From Comamonadaceae bacterium OS-1 (lineage in GTDB: Bacteria > Pseudomonadota > Gammaproteobacteria > Burkholderiales > Burkholderiaceae_C), in contig AP026969.1 in assembly GCA_027923965.1 (NCBI GenBank), forward strand, positions 4,092,001 through 4,156,000: DNA of 64,000 nucleotides. Direction: 5' to 3'. The position numbers were made by a program, and so were the translations under genes. Numbering within the stretch: the stretch's first letter is position 1; each line of letters opens with the position of its first letter. The notes under the pieces are model-generated. The model did not search any database, had not been told where the DNA came from, and saw only the letters and a program-made list of their open reading frames with translations. Of the stretch, positions 21,010 through 32,672 are shown piece by piece.

Positions 21010-22026
21010 TCAGGACGGACGGTCGGGGTCGGGAGCCTGTGCGGGCTCCACTTCCGCCCACTGCTTGCGGATGTCCAGCAGCTCGGGCAATACGCTTTGA
21101 AAGGCGTGGACCACCATGGGGTCGAAGTGCACTTCCACCCCGGCGTGGATGCAAGCCAGGATTTTATCGAGCGGCCATGGCTCTTTGTAGGGGCGGCGCA
21201 TGCTCAGGGCGTCGAACACATCGGCCAACGCCACGATGCGGGCCGACTTGGGAATCTCTTGCCCGCGCAGACCCTGTGGATAGCCGCTGCCATCCCATTT
21301 CTCGTGGTGCCACAGGGCGATCTCGGCGGCGAGCTGGAACACCGGGGCTTCGCTTTTGCTGAGAATATCGTGGCCAATCTGGGAGTGGGTGCGCATGATC
21401 GCCCATTCCGCCGCGTCGAGTGGCCCAGGTTTTCGCAAAATCGCCTGCGGAACGCCCAGCTTGCCGGTGTCGTGCATCGGGGCGGCCAGCTCCAGCCGGG
21501 TGCTGCTGGCGGCATCCCAGCCGCAGGCCTGCGCCAGCACCCGGGCATAGGCCCCCATGCGCCAGATGTGGGCACCGGTGTCGGTGTCGTTGTAATGCCC
21601 GGCATGGCCCAGCATCAGGATCGCGTCGCGGTAGCTTTGCTCCAGCGCGGCGGCCCGCACCAGGGACAAATGGGCCGATACGCGCGCCAGCACGATGGGC
21701 GGGGACACCGGCTTGGTGATGTAGTCCACCGCGCCCGCCGCAAAGCCCGCGGCCTCGTGTGCGGTGTCGGCATAGCCGGTCACGAAGATCACCTGCACGT
21801 TCTGGGTGGTGTCGCGCTGCTTGATCTGTCGGCACAGGTCGTAGCCATTGGTGTCGGGCAGCCCGATGTCGAGCAGCACCAGCGCCGGACGGTGCTTGAC
21901 CACGGCGGCCAGTGCCTCGGCACCGTTGCGGGCAAACGCCAGCACATAGGTTTTCTGCAGGATCTCGCGCATGATGGCCAGATTCGCAGGCTCGTCATCG
22001 ACGACCAAAATAGTGGGAACGTACAT
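21010..22026 (-). CDS. Response regulator with HD-GYP c-di-GMP phosphodiesterase domain
   Basis: A 338-residue two-domain protein. Residues 1-125 form a receiver domain (ILVVDDEPANL, phospho-acceptor D53 in LVLLDIGLPDTNGYD, and TGYAD and ITKP). Residues ~150-320 form an HD-GYP domain with H185-D186 in MHDTGKLGVP and the signature HHEKWDGSGYPQGLRGQEIP near 245, which in this family hydrolyses cyclic di-GMP (RpfG-like). It lies 3 bases downstream of the hybrid kinase gene and is very probably its phosphorylation target. The metal ligands appear intact, so activity is expected. Confidence 0.92.
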   Translation of the reverse strand: MYVPTILVVDDEPANLAIMREILQKTYVLAFARNGAEALAAVVKHRPALVLLDIGLPDTNGYDLCRQIKQRDTTQNVQVIFVTGYADTAHEAAGFAAGAVDYITKPVSPPIVLARVSAHLSLVRAAALEQSYRDAILMLGHAGHYNDTDTGAHIWRMGAYARVLAQACGWDAASSTRLELAAPMHDTGKLGVPQAILRKPGPLDAAEWAIMRTHSQIGHDILSKSEAPVFQLAAEIALWHHEKWDGSGYPQGLRGQEIPKSARIVALADVFDALSMRRPYKEPWPLDKILACIHAGVEVHFDPMVVHAFQSVLPELLDIRKQWAEVEPAQAPDPDRPS

Positions 22027-22029
22027 GGT

Positions 22030-25000
22030 CTACTCCTTGGGTGCAATGCCGTATTGCCAGGCCAGTTGGCGGCTGCAGGCCTCGGCATCCCGAAAGTCGA
22101 AAGCGCGCACACAAGCCCGGATGGCCGCCAGATCCTGCTCTGGCACGTGCTCTGCCAGCTGGGACAATAAGGCCTCGACCGGCGCAGGGTTGTCGCTATC
22201 CAGGGCCACCAGCAAGCCCTCCATTTGCGCCTCCAGGGCCACACGGGTCTCGGGGGTATCGCGTTGCGCCATGGGCTCCAGAGAAGCGGAAGGTGCCACC
22301 GTGGGGGCAAAGCGTGCAATCACGTCCATGGCCTGCCGCAATGCCTCGTCCAGGCGGGCTAGCACGGGTATCGGATCGTATCCCATGGCCAACACCCGCT
22401 CCGCCTCGCTGGCCAGGCGGTGGGTGGCGGGCAAGGCCATGTTGGCTGCCACGCCGGCCAGCTTGTGCGCCAGTGCAGCCGCGGCGGGGCGTTCGTCTGC
22501 CGCCAGATGGGCATGCATCTCGGCCACCGCATGGCGGTAGCTCCCGGAGAAGCGCCGCAGGTAGTCGCGGTAGACCTGCAGATTCGACCAGATTTGCAGC
22601 CCCTGCGCGACATCCACCACCGAGGTGTCCAGCAGCGGCACCGACTCCACCACCAAGTCGGGCGACAGTTCGGAGGCCATGGGCATTGCACGGGGCAACA
22701 CGCCAGATTTGCGCCGTCGCAGCCGCTGGATCAGCGCCACCGTGGACGGCACATCAAAGGGTTTGCTGATGAAGTCGGTCATACCCACGGCCTGGGCCGC
22801 CTCCTGCTGCGACTTGAAAGCCCCCGCGGTCAGCGCCACGATGGGCAGGTCGTCGAACTGCGGCATGCGCCGCAACTGGCGCGTGGCCTCGATGCCGTCC
22901 AGGATCGGCATTTGCACATCCATCAGTACCAGGTCCACACCGTCCGGGTGTACCCGCAACCAATCCAGGGCGGCCTGGCCGTCCTCGGCCAGCACCACGT
23001 CGGCCCCTTGCTGGTGCAGGATGCGTTGCGCCACTTCGCGGTTGATTTCGCTGTCGTCCACCACCAGCACACGCACGCCGGCCAACCCCTGGCCGACCGC
23101 CTGCGGCACAGGCCGGGGCACACCTGCGGAGTGCGCGCGCTTGCGCTGCGCGGCCATGACTGCGTTGTACAGGGTGGAGGTGGTCACGGGCTTGCTCAGA
23201 ATCGCATCCACCAAATCGGCGCCCGGTTGGCTGGCCAGGCTGGCAGTCGAGTAGGCGGTGGACATGATCACGATCGGACAATCTTCTGGCGGCACGCTGT
23301 CGCGAATGGCCTGGGCAGTGGCCAGGCCATCCATACCCAGCATTTTCCAGTCCAGCACCACCACATGGGGCAACTTGCCATTTTTGCGGCTTAGCACCTG
23401 CGCCAGCACCGCCTCACCCGAATCCACCGCACTCACCTGCCAGCCCAGGCCCTGGGCAATATCCACCACGGCACGCAGGGCGATCTGGCTGTCATCGGCA
23501 AACAGGGCATCGATGCGAACCATGTCGGGTGACGAAAATTCGGTGCTGGGGATCTGCTGCATCGGCACGGTGAACCAGAATTCACTGCCCTCGCCCTGGG
23601 TACTGGTCAGGCCAATCTCGCCCCCCATCAAACCCACCAGCTGGCGGCTGATGGTCAGGCCCAGCCCGGTCCCACCAAAGCGGCGGGTGGTGGAGCCGTC
23701 CGCCTGGGTAAAGGCAGAGAACACGTCGTTTTGCAGTTCCGGTGCAATGCCAATGCCGGTATCCAGCAAGCTGAACCGCAGCACGATGGTGTCGTCTTGC
23801 ACGCTGAGCAGTTCGGTGCACAGCTCCACCCGGCCCGCATGGGTGAACTTGATGGCATTGCTGGCCAGGTTGGTGAGTACCTGCTCCAGCCGCATCGCGT
23901 CGCCCCTCACCGCGCTGATACCCGCGGGCAGGGGCTGGATGATGAGTTCGATATTTTTGTTGCCTACCGCGATGCCCATGGTGCTGGCCAGGTTGTCCAT
24001 CACATCGCCCATGCGAAACGGCGTGGACTCTATGGCCATGTGACCGGCTTCGATTTTGGAGACATCCAGCACGTCGTTGATGATGCCCAGCAGCGAGCGG
24101 CCCGAGGCCCGAATCTTGCGCACCAGATCGTGGGCACTGGGGTCCAGCTGCGCCTGCTCCAACAGGTAGGCCAGGCCCAATATGGCATTCAGGGGCGAGC
24201 GGATTTCGTGGCTCATATTGGCCAAAAACTCGGCCTTGCTGTGGTTGGCGGCCTCAGCCACGTCGCGGGCCTGCAGCATGGCGTACTCGGCTTGTTTCTG
24301 GGCCGAAATATCCTGGGCAAACACCAAGGTGGCCGGGCCGTCGGCCAATACCACCCGGGCGGTGGTTTTAAACACCGGCACCAGCGAGCCGTCCTTGCGC
24401 CGCCCTACCGCCTCAAACATCTGCTCCAGCGGCGAGTCGTCGAACAATAGGGCCTCCTCGCTGCGCAAGAGGGCACGAGACTCGTCCGAAAGCATGGCAC
24501 TCCAGGGCAAGCCAACCAGGTCATCGGCGACCAAATAGCCGTGCAGCGCACGGTAGCGTGGGTTGGAATACACAAAGTGCCCGGCCCGCAACATGGCAAT
24601 CGGCAGGGGCGCGTCTTCAATCAGCGTGCGGAACCGGGCCTCGCTCTGGCGCAGGGTGTGGGCCATGCGGCGCTCGGTCACGTCGCGGAAGGTCAGGATC
24701 ACCTGGTCCACCTGCCCCATGGCATCCAGAATGGGCGCAGTGCTGTACTCCAGAGTCACCGACTGGCCGGTGTCCTTGCGGCGCACTGTCACCTCAGAAT
24801 CGCGGACAAAATCAGCACCGCCCCCGCGCACGCTGATCCATTGCTCTGCAGGCACCACTTCCCCACTGGGCAGTGTGACTTCAATCTTGGCGCGCACTTC
24901 GTCTATCGGCGTTGCCGCGTCAAACAAACCATGGAGGCTGCGTGCGGCCAGGTTGATGCGCACGATCTGCTTGTGGCGGTCGAAGACGAAGACCCCCTCG

Positions 25001-26448
25001 GTCATGTTGTCGAAAACGGCTTGCAGGCCATTGCGCGCGCGCACCACTTCCTGCTCGGCGACTTTGGCCGCCGTGATGTCCATGTGCGTGCCCATCATGG
25101 TAATGCCCCGGCCCTGCGCGTCGCGCTCAATCGCCTGGGCCCGCCCCATGATCCAGACCCAGTGGCCCAAACGGTGCTGGATGCGGTAGCTCACCTCGTA
25201 CAAGGGCACGCTGCCATCGATGCAGGCTTCGCGGGCCTGCGTATATGCAGGCAGGTCCTCGGGGTGGATCCGGCTGCGCCAAAACTCGGGGGCATTCTGG
25301 AAATCCTGCTGCCCGTATCCGATCATGCCCAGCGAGTTGTCGTCAAAGGTACGCGCCTGTGTAGGCGCATGGAAACTCCACAGGCCCATGTTGCCGCCAC
25401 GCAGCGCCAGCTTCAGCCGGTCGGCGGCCTCCAGACGCTCGCTGTCGAGCTCAAACGCCAGGGCTTCCATGCGCGACCGCCGCGTTTGTGCCCACCACAG
25501 GCCACCACAGCACAGCAAGACCAAAGCGGCATACAACACGCCATTGGTGATCGCCTGGCCCTGCAAAGGCTGCTGGATAGCTTGCAGGTCGCGGCTCAGG
25601 CCAATCACCAGGCCCTTGTCCATCTGCAGCCCGGTCGAATGGATGGTCCGCAAGGCCATCAGACGCTGCTCGCCGGTTCGGGGCAGTGCACCCGTCAACA
25701 CATTGCTGGCCTTGCCGCTGGCCATATGCCGGGCAAAAAAAGTCCCCGGCGTATTGAAATTGGTACCGTCAATATTCGCCCGGGACGGAAAGTTCAAAAA
25801 CTGCAGCCCATCGGTGTGGACCATAAATCCCCAGACATCCGGGGCATACATCACCGGCCGAAAAATTCCGGTGAAATACGCTGGATCGAGTGTGGCGATC
25901 ACCAACCCCGCAAACTCCCCCGCGGGGCCGGACACCATCCGACCCGTATTGACGACCAAATCATTGCGCAAAGACTTGTATGGCGCCGACACGAACAGAG
26001 TTGTTGGGCTCGGGTGCGACTGCGCGGTCTTGAAGTAATCCCGCTGGCTGAAATTGAAACCGACCAGATCGGGGCTGTTCGCCGCAATCGCCACGCCCTG
26101 CGCGTCCATCAAGACCATGGCCCGGATGCCCGGCATGGCATTCACCAGCGCGCGCAAGCGGCGGGACACATCCTTGGGATTGGCTGCACCCGGAACAATC
26201 AAATAGTCCTTGATGACCTCAGTCATCGCCAGGCTGATGACCTCCAGATTGCCCTGGATGTCGTTGGCAATCGCATTCGACTGCACCTGCAAGCGGTCTT
26301 GCTCGGTAGCCAGGGTGCGCTCCTTTTCAACGGAATGCACATAGGCAATAAAGCCCCCCACCAGGGCGAGTACCACCACCAGCAGCAGCCATTCAAGCAG
26401 TTTGCGCCGCGAAACCAAACGTCTGGTGTGGGTAAGCATCTGCCCCAT
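22030..26448 (-). CDS. Hybrid sensor histidine kinase (Cache-PAS-HisKA-HATPase-REC-REC-HPt)
   Basis: A very large membrane kinase of about 1472 residues. Order of parts: membrane segment ~14-39, a Cache-like periplasmic sensor ([26 protein letters not shown]) to ~280, and a second membrane segment ~290-312. Three PAS-type regions occupy ~330-720. A dimerisation domain with phospho-histidine H747 ([20 protein letters not shown]) and an ATPase domain ([15 protein letters not shown]) follow. Then come a first receiver with D1033 ([13 protein letters not shown]), a second with D1177 ([13 protein letters not shown]), and an HPt domain with H1328 ([10 protein letters not shown]). The start is uncertain: ATG 26448 is preferred, ATG 26439 is possible and the TTG at 26499 unlikely. 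It is paired with the HD-GYP regulator downstream, so a periplasmic small-molecule signal probably tunes c-di-GMP. Confidence 0.9.
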   Translation of the reverse strand: MGQMLTHTRRLVSRRKLLEWLLLVVVLALVGGFIAYVHSVEKERTLATEQDRLQVQSNAIANDIQGNLEVISLAMTEVIKDYLIVPGAANPKDVSRRLRALVNAMPGIRAMVLMDAQGVAIAANSPDLVGFNFSQRDYFKTAQSHPSPTTLFVSAPYKSLRNDLVVNTGRMVSGPAGEFAGLVIATLDPAYFTGIFRPVMYAPDVWGFMVHTDGLQFLNFPSRANIDGTNFNTPGTFFARHMASGKASNVLTGALPRTGEQRLMALRTIHSTGLQMDKGLVIGLSRDLQAIQQPLQGQAITNGVLYAALVLLCCGGLWWAQTRRSRMEALAFELDSERLEAADRLKLALRGGNMGLWSFHAPTQARTFDDNSLGMIGYGQQDFQNAPEFWRSRIHPEDLPAYTQAREACIDGSVPLYEVSYRIQHRLGHWVWIMGRAQAIERDAQGRGITMMGTHMDITAAKVAEQEVVRARNGLQAVFDNMTEGVFVFDRHKQIVRINLAARSLHGLFDAATPIDEVRAKIEVTLPSGEVVPAEQWISVRGGGADFVRDSEVTVRRKDTGQSVTLEYSTAPILDAMGQVDQVILTFRDVTERRMAHTLRQSEARFRTLIEDAPLPIAMLRAGHFVYSNPRYRALHGYLVADDLVGLPWSAMLSDESRALLRSEEALLFDDSPLEQMFEAVGRRKDGSLVPVFKTTARVVLADGPATLVFAQDISAQKQAEYAMLQARDVAEAANHSKAEFLANMSHEIRSPLNAILGLAYLLEQAQLDPSAHDLVRKIRASGRSLLGIINDVLDVSKIEAGHMAIESTPFRMGDVMDNLASTMGIAVGNKNIELIIQPLPAGISAVRGDAMRLEQVLTNLASNAIKFTHAGRVELCTELLSVQDDTIVLRFSLLDTGIGIAPELQNDVFSAFTQADGSTTRRFGGTGLGLTISRQLVGLMGGEIGLTSTQGEGSEFWFTVPMQQIPSTEFSSPDMVRIDALFADDSQIALRAVVDIAQGLGWQVSAVDSGEAVLAQVLSRKNGKLPHVVVLDWKMLGMDGLATAQAIRDSVPPEDCPIVIMSTAYSTASLASQPGADLVDAILSKPVTTSTLYNAVMAAQRKRAHSAGVPRPVPQAVGQGLAGVRVLVVDDSEINREVAQRILHQQGADVVLAEDGQAALDWLRVHPDGVDLVLMDVQMPILDGIEATRQLRRMPQFDDLPIVALTAGAFKSQQEAAQAVGMTDFISKPFDVPSTVALIQRLRRRKSGVLPRAMPMASELSPDLVVESVPLLDTSVVDVAQGLQIWSNLQVYRDYLRRFSGSYRHAVAEMHAHLAADERPAAAALAHKLAGVAANMALPATHRLASEAERVLAMGYDPIPVLARLDEALRQAMDVIARFAPTVAPSASLEPMAQRDTPETRVALEAQMEGLLVALDSDNPAPVEALLSQLAEHVPEQDLAAIRACVRAFDFRDAEACSRQLAWQYGIAPKE

Positions 26449-26557
26449 GCTAGCCCACTTTGCCAAACAAACCGTTACAACCACGGATTTTTTGACCAAA
26501 AAAATGCGGAATCACCTCCTCTATTTGTATGAAAAACTGAGCCTATTGCCCACACAC

Positions 26558-26594
26558 AAAAAAGCCCGCAAGCACAAGGCCAGCGGGCTTTTGA
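26558..26594. terminator. Bidirectional intrinsic terminator downstream of ssb
   Basis: AAGCCCGC at 26562-26569 pairs with GCGGGCTT at 26583-26590, with A-rich sequence on the left and T-rich on the right. On the minus strand it follows ssb by about 25 bases and separates it from the kinase gene. Confidence 0.8.
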
Positions 26595-26616
26595 AAACGC
26601 GAAATCCCAGCAGGCG

Positions 26617-27168
26617 CTAGAACGGAATGTCGTCGTCCATGTCGTCAAAGCCGCTGGAGGCACGGGACGCTGGCGGAGGCGGCGCGGGGCGGGGCGCCGG
26701 GGCGGCCATCGGCGGACGGCTGGCGGGTGCCGGGGCCATGGGCCGACGGGCTGGAGCGGGGGCCGGGCTGTTGTCGTAGCCGCCGTCGTCGTAGCCACCG
26801 TCATTGCCACCCCCCTGCGGGCCTCCCATGCCCTGGCGGCTGCCCAGCATGGTCATCTCATTGGCAACGATTTCGGTAATGGACTTTTCCATGCCGGTCG
26901 CATCGTTGTATTTGCGGCTGCGGATGGAGCCTTCTACATACACCTGCGAGCCCTTGCGCAGGTACTGTTCGACGATACCCGCCAGACCGCCGCGGAACAC
27001 CACACGGTGCCATTCGGTGGCTTCACGGCGTTCGCCGGTTTGCTTGTCTTTCCAGGTTTCGGTGGTGGCGATGGTGACATTGGCCACCCGGTCGCCACTG
27101 GGGAAGGTGCGCACCTCGGGGTCGCGGCCCAGGTTGCCGACGATGATGACTTTGTTGACGGATGCCAT
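26617..27168 (-). CDS. ssb: Single-stranded DNA-binding protein
   Basis: Coats single-stranded DNA during replication, recombination and repair. The 183-residue product has the OB-fold at residues 1-110 ([53 protein letters not shown]), a long Gly/Pro/Ala-rich disordered linker, and the acidic C-terminal tip DDDIPF that recruits partner proteins. The length is typical. It lies 25 bases after the MFS gene on the same strand, and a clear terminator follows. The ssb-MFS-uvrA neighbourhood is common in related bacteria. Confidence 0.97.
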   Translation of the reverse strand: MASVNKVIIVGNLGRDPEVRTFPSGDRVANVTIATTETWKDKQTGERREATEWHRVVFRGGLAGIVEQYLRKGSQVYVEGSIRSRKYNDATGMEKSITEIVANEMTMLGSRQGMGGPQGGGNDGGYDDGGYDNSPAPAPARRPMAPAPASRPPMAAPAPRPAPPPPASRASSGFDDMDDDIPF

Positions 27169-27193
27169 GGTGAATTCCTCTTAAGGGGATAGA

Positions 27194-28366
27194 TTATGCG
27201 TTTACTTTGGCGGGCACCTGCATGGGCCAGGCCACCGCCAACCACGCCAGCATGGCCAGAGCGCAGGCGATAAACAAGCTATGCGGTCCACCCCATTTCA
27301 GCAGCGCGCCACCCGCCAGGCCCCCGGCAAAATAGCCCAGCGACTGCAGCGTGTTGTACACCCCCAGCGCGCTACCCCGCACCGGAGCCGGGGCCATGCG
27401 CGAGGCCAGACTGGGCTGGCTGGCCTCCAGCACGTTGAAGCCACAAAAAAACAAAAACAGCAGCGTCGCCATCGTGCTGACCTGCGGCGCATCCGCCACC
27501 CACAGCAGCCCCACCTGCACCAGCGCAATCAGCGCTATGGCCGCCAGAAACACGCCACGCAGGTAGCCGCGCCGCTCCAGCGGAAACAGGCTGCCGCCCA
27601 TGACCACGAACGAGCCCAGCACGGCGGGCAGATACACCCACCAGTGGTGGGCTTTGTCCAGCCCGGCCTGCAACAGCAGCGCAGGCACGGCCATCCACAT
27701 CGCCAGTTGCACGGCATGCAGCACGAACACGCCGAAGTTCAGCCGCAGCAGGCCCGGGTGCAACAGCACTTCGCTCAGCTTGCCGCGCGGCTGGTGGGTG
27801 TGCAGCAGCGGCTCGGGCGGCACCACCCACAGCACTACCGCCACACCGGCCAGCGCCAGGCCGCCGGTCAGGGCAAACAGCCCCGCCAGGCCGATATGCG
27901 CCACCAGCACAGGGGCCAGCACCAGCGACAGGGCAAACACCAGCGCAATGCTGCCGCCCACCAGCGCCATGGCCTTGGTGCGCACGGCATCGCGGGTCTG
28001 GTCGGCCAACAAGGCCGTCACGGCGGCCGAAATCGCCCCGGCGCCCTGCACGGCGCGGCCCAGCAGCAGCCCGTTCAGGCTATCGGCCATGGCCGCCAAA
28101 AAACTGCCTACGGCAAACAGCAGCAAACCCAGCACGATCACCCGCTTGCGCCCCAACCGGTCCGAGGCCATGCCAAAAGGCAGCTGCAGCAGCCCCTGCG
28201 TCAGCCCGTAAATACCCATGGCCAGCCCCACGCGGGCCGGGTCATCGCCACCGGGGAGCTTGGCCGCCTCCAGCGCGAATACCGGCAGCACCAAAAACAG
28301 GCCCAGCATGCGCAGCGCAAAAATCAGGGCCAGCGACAGGCTGGCGTGCCGCTCTGGCGGTGTCAT
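27194..28366 (-). CDS. MFS transporter (drug/metabolite exporter type)
   Basis: A 390-residue major facilitator with twelve predicted membrane segments. Motif A is split as [13 protein letters not shown] between helices 2 and 3. The N-terminus [20 protein letters not shown] is the usual beginning of this proton-driven efflux subgroup, so ATG 28366 is chosen over a TTG 29 codons upstream. It diverges from uvrA and is followed by ssb. Substrate cannot be predicted. Confidence 0.88.
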   Translation of the reverse strand: MTPPERHASLSLALIFALRMLGLFLVLPVFALEAAKLPGGDDPARVGLAMGIYGLTQGLLQLPFGMASDRLGRKRVIVLGLLLFAVGSFLAAMADSLNGLLLGRAVQGAGAISAAVTALLADQTRDAVRTKAMALVGGSIALVFALSLVLAPVLVAHIGLAGLFALTGGLALAGVAVVLWVVPPEPLLHTHQPRGKLSEVLLHPGLLRLNFGVFVLHAVQLAMWMAVPALLLQAGLDKAHHWWVYLPAVLGSFVVMGGSLFPLERRGYLRGVFLAAIALIALVQVGLLWVADAPQVSTMATLLFLFFCGFNVLEASQPSLASRMAPAPVRGSALGVYNTLQSLGYFAGGLAGGALLKWGGPHSLFIACALAMLAWLAVAWPMQVPAKVNA

Positions 28367-28527
28367 GGCGACCGACGCAGAAGCCGAAGTGGTGGGAAGG
28401 GAGGCAGAGGGTGAGGGCACGCAAAAAACCGTTGGCAAGCAAACAGCCTGCAATTGTCTATCATTGCGGGTTACCCCTAGCTGGCTCCACCTTGAACTCT
28501 GCCCTCCCCGATACCGCTTCTGACGGC

Positions 28528-31410
28528 ATGTACCTGCGCAATGCCTTACAGCTGCAGCGCATCAGCATCCGCGGCGCACGCACCCACAACCTGAAGAACA
28601 TCGACCTGGACATTCCACGCAACCAGTTGGTGGTGATCACCGGCCTGAGCGGCTCGGGCAAGTCCAGTCTGGCGTTTGACACCTTGTACGCCGAAGGCCA
28701 ACGCCGCTATGTGGAAAGCCTGAGCACCTACGCCCGGCAGTTTCTGCAGCTGATGGACAAGCCCGACGTGGACCTGATCGAAGGCCTGAGCCCGGCCATC
28801 TCCATCGAGCAAAAGGCCACCAGCCACAACCCGCGCTCCACCGTAGGCACGGTGACCGAGATCCACGATTACCTGCGCCTGCTGTTCGCCCGCGCTGGCA
28901 CGCCCTACTGCCCCGACCACGACCTGCCGCTACAGGCCCAGACGGTGAGCCAGATGGTGGACGCGGTGCTGGCCCTGCCGGTGGACACCCGCCTGATGGT
29001 GGTGGCCCCCATCGCCCGCGAGAAAAAGGGGGAATACGCCGACGTGTTTGCCGACATGCAGGCCCAGGGCTATGTGCGCTTTCGGGTGGACGGCGAAACC
29101 TTCGAGTTCGATGCCCTGCCCAAGCTGAAAAAGACCGAAAAACACAATATCGACGTGGTGATCGACCGCGTGAAGGTGCATGGTGATACCGAGCCGCAGG
29201 CCATGGCCGCCCAGCGCCAGCGCCTGGCCGAAAGTTTCGAAGCGTCCCTGCGGCTGGCCGAGGGCAAGGCCATCGTGGTGGAGATGGGCACGGGCACCGA
29301 GCACCTGTTCAACGCCAAGTTTGCCTGCCCCATCTGCAGCTATTCCATCAGCGAGCTGGAGCCGCGCCTGTTCTCGTTCAACTCGCCCGTGGGGGCCTGC
29401 CCAGCCTGTGATGGCCTGGGCGCGCAAGAGCTGTTCGACCCGACCCGGGTGGTGGCCTTTCCGTCGCTGAGCCTGGCCAGCGGTGCCATCAAGGGCTGGG
29501 ACCGGCGCAACGCCTACTACTTTGCCATGCTGGAGAGCCTGGCCAAGCACTACCAGTTCGACATCGAGCAGGCTTTCGAGTCTCTGCCCGCAGCAGCCCA
29601 GCACGCGCTGCTGCACGGCTCGGGTGAGGAGGACATCAAATTCAGCTACGTGATGGACTCGGGTGCCTCGCAAGGCAAGAAGGTCAGCAAGAAGCACCCC
29701 TTCGAGGGCATCATCCCCAACATGCAGCGGCGCTACCGCGAGACCGACTCCAACCTGGTGCGCGAAGACCTGGCCCGCTACCGCACCACCCAGCCCTGCA
29801 CCACCTGCCTGGGCTCGCGGCTGCGGCGCGAGGCCCGGCACGTGAAGGTGGGCGAAGGCGACCAGGCCCGCGCCATCTTCGAGATCAGCCACACCACACT
29901 GCGCGACTGCTTTGCCTACTTCCAGACCCTGAAAATGGGCGGCGCCAAGGGCGAGATTGCCGACAAGATCGTGCGCGAGATCGGCCTGCGCCTGAAGTTT
30001 CTGAACGACGTGGGCCTGAACTACCTGAGCCTGGACCGCAGCGCCGAAACCCTGAGCGGTGGCGAATCCCAGCGCATCCGCCTGGCCTCGCAGATCGGCT
30101 CGGGCCTGACCGGCGTGATGTACGTGCTGGACGAGCCCAGCATCGGCCTGCACCAGCGCGACAACGACCGCCTGATTGCCACCTTGCAGCATCTGCGCGA
30201 CATCGGCAACAGCGTGCTGGTGGTGGAGCACGACGAAGACATGATGCGCGCCGCCGACCACGTGATCGACCTGGGCCCCGGCGCGGGCGTACACGGCGGG
30301 CGGGTAATGGCGCAGGGCACCTTCGACGAGGTCAAGGCGAATCCCGATTCACTCACTGGCCAGTATCTGGCGGGCACGCTCAAGATCGAAGTGCCCACCG
30401 AGCGGCAAAAGCCCACCCACGGCTGGCTGTCCATCGTCGGCGCCACCGGCCACAACCTGAAGAGTGTCAACGCCGACATCCCGGTGGGTCTGTTCACCTG
30501 CGTCACCGGCGTATCGGGCTCGGGCAAGTCCACCCTGGTCAACGACACGCTGTACACCGCCGTGGCGCGCCAGCTCTACCGCGCCCACGACGAACCGGCC
30601 GAGCACAGCGAGATCCTGGGCATCGAGCAGTTCGACAAGGTCATCAACGTGGACCAGTCGCCGATTGGCCGCACACCGCGCTCCAACCCGGCCACCTACA
30701 CGGGTTTGTTCACCCCCATCCGCGAGCTGATGGCCGAGGTGCCCATGGCGCGCGAACGCGGCTACGGGCCGGGGCGCTTCAGCTTCAACGTGGCAGGGGG
30801 CCGCTGCGAGGCCTGCCAGGGCGACGGCATGGTCAAGGTGGAGATGCACTTCCTGCCCGACGTGTACGTGCCCTGCGACGTGTGCAAGGGCCAGCGCTAC
30901 AACCGCGAGACGCTGGAGGTGCTGTACAAGGGCAAGAACATCGCGCAGATCCTGGAGCTGACGGTCGAAGCCGCCTACACCTTCCTGCAGGCCGTGCCCA
31001 CCATTGCGCGCAAGCTGCACACCCTGCTGGACGTGGGCCTGAGCTACATCAAGCTGGGCCAGTCGGCCACCACACTCTCGGGCGGCGAGGCGCAGCGGGT
31101 CAAGCTGGCGCTGGAACTGAGCAAGCGCGACACCGGCCGCACGCTGTACATCCTGGACGAGCCCACCACCGGCCTGCACTTTGCCGACATCGCCCTGCTG
31201 CTCAAAGTGCTGCACCAGCTGCGCAGCGCGGGCAACACCATCGTGGTGATCGAGCACAACCTGGACGTGATCAAAACCGCCGACTGGCTGATCGACATGG
31301 GCCCCGAAGGCGGTGCCGGGGGTGGCACCGTGGTGGGCGTGGGCACGCCAGAAGAGATTGCGGCCAACCCGGCCAGCCACACCGGCAAATACCTGGCGCG
31401 ACTTTTATAA
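28528..31410 (+). CDS. uvrA: Excinuclease ABC subunit A
   Basis: Damage-recognition ATPase of nucleotide excision repair; a UvrA dimer loads UvrB at lesions. The 960-residue product is full length. It has two ABC ATPase modules: Walker A motifs [20 protein letters not shown] near the N-terminus and [17 protein letters not shown] around residue 660, signatures LSGGESQRI and LSGGEAQRV, and two DEP-type Walker B motifs. Zinc-binding cysteines are in CPICSYSI...ACPACDGLG and in RCEACQGDG...CDVCKGQ. The N-terminus is set at ATG 28528 ([20 protein letters not shown]); the longer upstream frame is out-of-family. No betaproteobacterial SOS box was recognised upstream. It converges on the yqj gene set through a repeat copy. 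Confidence 0.97.
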   Translation: MYLRNALQLQRISIRGARTHNLKNIDLDIPRNQLVVITGLSGSGKSSLAFDTLYAEGQRRYVESLSTYARQFLQLMDKPDVDLIEGLSPAISIEQKATSHNPRSTVGTVTEIHDYLRLLFARAGTPYCPDHDLPLQAQTVSQMVDAVLALPVDTRLMVVAPIAREKKGEYADVFADMQAQGYVRFRVDGETFEFDALPKLKKTEKHNIDVVIDRVKVHGDTEPQAMAAQRQRLAESFEASLRLAEGKAIVVEMGTGTEHLFNAKFACPICSYSISELEPRLFSFNSPVGACPACDGLGAQELFDPTRVVAFPSLSLASGAIKGWDRRNAYYFAMLESLAKHYQFDIEQAFESLPAAAQHALLHGSGEEDIKFSYVMDSGASQGKKVSKKHPFEGIIPNMQRRYRETDSNLVREDLARYRTTQPCTTCLGSRLRREARHVKVGEGDQARAIFEISHTTLRDCFAYFQTLKMGGAKGEIADKIVREIGLRLKFLNDVGLNYLSLDRSAETLSGGESQRIRLASQIGSGLTGVMYVLDEPSIGLHQRDNDRLIATLQHLRDIGNSVLVVEHDEDMMRAADHVIDLGPGAGVHGGRVMAQGTFDEVKANPDSLTGQYLAGTLKIEVPTERQKPTHGWLSIVGATGHNLKSVNADIPVGLFTCVTGVSGSGKSTLVNDTLYTAVARQLYRAHDEPAEHSEILGIEQFDKVINVDQSPIGRTPRSNPATYTGLFTPIRELMAEVPMARERGYGPGRFSFNVAGGRCEACQGDGMVKVEMHFLPDVYVPCDVCKGQRYNRETLEVLYKGKNIAQILELTVEAAYTFLQAVPTIARKLHTLLDVGLSYIKLGQSATTLSGGEAQRVKLALELSKRDTGRTLYILDEPTTGLHFADIALLLKVLHQLRSAGNTIVVIEHNLDVIKTADWLIDMGPEGGAGGGTVVGVGTPEEIAANPASHTGKYLARLL

Positions 31411-31411
31411 G

Positions 31412-31470
31412 CGAAATAGGCTGTTCGTGCTTACTCTATCAGCACGAGCAGCTATTTATTTAGTAGCAAA
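31412..31470 (+). repeat. Dispersed AGCAGCTAT-type repeat, copy 7
   Basis: Well conserved copy between convergent uvrA and yqjK-like genes: AAATAGGC, a TTCGTGCT...AGCACGAG hairpin, the AGCAGCTAT core, TTATTTAGTAGCAAA tail. Its tail encodes the last residues and stop of the yqjK-like gene. Confidence 0.75.
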
Positions 31471-31812
31471 GTAGTTTTTGACGGCAACCACCTGGCGCAC
31501 GATGTCCATGAACGTGCCCGGCTGCCATTGCTGTACGGCACGGAAGCCGCGCCAGATAAAGAAGCCGCGTTTGGCCCAGCGCCACACACCCTTGGGTTTG
31601 ACCAGCACCAGGGCGCCCACCAACAGCGCGGCAGCCACAGGCCGCTGGCGCACGTAAGCCACGGCTTCGGCCACCAGGGCACTCAGCACGTTGCTGGCGT
31701 TGGATACGCGCTGCAGCGGGGCCAGTTCACGGGCCAGATTGGCACGCTGGGCCTGGATGCGCTCCGTCAGGCGGGCGCGCTCCTGGTCCAGCTCAGCGCG
31801 GGTCTTGGCCAT
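31456..31812 (-). CDS. YqjK-like protein
   Basis: A 118-residue protein with an N-terminal charged helix rich in Arg/Glu/Gln (RAELDQERARLTERIQAQRA) followed by one hydrophobic segment (RPVAAALLVGALVLVKPKGV) and a basic tail. This matches the YqjK partner of the YqjD-YqjE membrane set. ATG 31812 lies 20 bases inside yqjE, so the genes are coupled; the longer frame to 31914 is a yqjE shadow. The final residues ATK and the stop codon are supplied by repeat copy 7. Confidence 0.75.
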   Translation of the reverse strand: MAKTRAELDQERARLTERIQAQRANLARELAPLQRVSNASNVLSALVAEAVAYVRQRPVAAALLVGALVLVKPKGVWRWAKRGFFIWRGFRAVQQWQPGTFMDIVRQVVAVKNYFATK

Positions 31813-32194
31813 GGTCGCTTGCGGCTTTAAGCTGGCGCAGGTCTTCTTGCAGCTCGGCCAGGCTGCCTGCAAACACGCCATTGAGGTTGCGGGTAGAGCG
31901 GCGCAGCTTGGCAAAGCAGACCAGCGCAGTCCCCAGAAACAGCACGATCAGGCCCGACAGCACCCACACCCGCTGGTCCCACAGCAAGATGATGGCCAGC
32001 CCCACCACCAGCAGCACGCCCAGCCCGGCGCAGGCCACCATGGCCAGCACCAGGGTCAGCTCGCGCAGGGCACGGTGCTTCTCGGTCAGCATCTCGTTGC
32101 CCAGCAGCTGCAGGCGCGTGTGCGCCATCGCCAGCAGGGAGATGGGTATGTTTTTCAAGGCGGCGAAAGGGCCGCCGCCCGATGCGCTACGCAT
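31793..32194 (-). CDS. YqjE/phage-holin-family membrane protein
   Basis: A 133-residue inner-membrane protein with two adjacent hydrophobic helices (LTLVLAMVACAGLGVLLVVG and WVLSGLIVLFLGTALVCF), flanked by charged helices. This is the YqjE (DUF1469) layout. It is the middle gene of the yqjD-yqjE-yqjK set, starting 30 bases after yqjD ends and overlapping yqjK by 20. The function of the family is not established; related proteins associate with the membrane in stationary phase. Confidence 0.82.
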   Translation of the reverse strand: MRSASGGGPFAALKNIPISLLAMAHTRLQLLGNEMLTEKHRALRELTLVLAMVACAGLGVLLVVGLAIILLWDQRVWVLSGLIVLFLGTALVCFAKLRRSTRNLNGVFAGSLAELQEDLRQLKAASDHGQDPR

Positions 32195-32223
32195 ACGGAA
32201 CCCGTGGGGGTTCTCTTAGGCGC

Positions 32224-32544
32224 TTAGCGGCGACCGATGATCAGGCCGACCAACAGGCCCACGCAAGCGGCCACGCCCACGGCCGTCCAGGGGGACTCGT
32301 GCACGTAGTCGTCGGTGGCGCGGGCGGCCTTTTTGGTGTGGTGGCGCAGGGCGGCTTCCGCATCGACCAGGCGCTCGCGGGCATCGCTCAGGCGGGCCTT
32401 GACGCGGGCGCGCAGCTGGCTGATCTTGTCGCCAGACTGGTCGGCGGTGTCGTTCAGCATTTCTTCGGCCTCGGAGATCACAGACTTGATGTCGCTGACC
32501 AATTGTTCTTGGGTATCGATGGCGGCTTGGAAGGCTTTGGACAT
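32224..32544 (-). CDS. YqjD/ElaB family (DUF883) membrane-anchored protein
   Basis: A 106-residue protein with a long amphipathic, charged N-terminal helix (SDIKSVISEAEEMLNDTADQ, LSDARERLVDAEAALRHHTK) and one C-terminal membrane anchor VGVAACVGLLVGLIIGRR. In E. coli, YqjD/ElaB-type proteins are tail-anchored and bind ribosomes in stationary phase (family knowledge). ATG 32544 starts MSKAFQAAIDTQEQLV. It is the first gene of the set. Confidence 0.88.
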   Translation of the reverse strand: MSKAFQAAIDTQEQLVSDIKSVISEAEEMLNDTADQSGDKISQLRARVKARLSDARERLVDAEAALRHHTKKAARATDDYVHESPWTAVGVAACVGLLVGLIIGRR

Positions 32545-32672
32545 GTGCGTCTTTCGGTTAGGGTTGAAGAGGTGGACGGGATAAAGGTTAGCAGATTGAA
32601 TTGGCGATTTTCGCGGCCACCTACACGATACTGACATTTAGAAACACTTTAAAACCACGAAAACCCGCTTGC

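Noticed and set aside
24541..26532. 663-residue plus-strand frame
   Set aside because: Shadow of the hybrid kinase gene; no domain signatures and typical antisense composition.
28367..28527. SOS (LexA) box upstream of uvrA
   Set aside because: No CTGT-N8-ACAG or similar palindrome seen in the gap.
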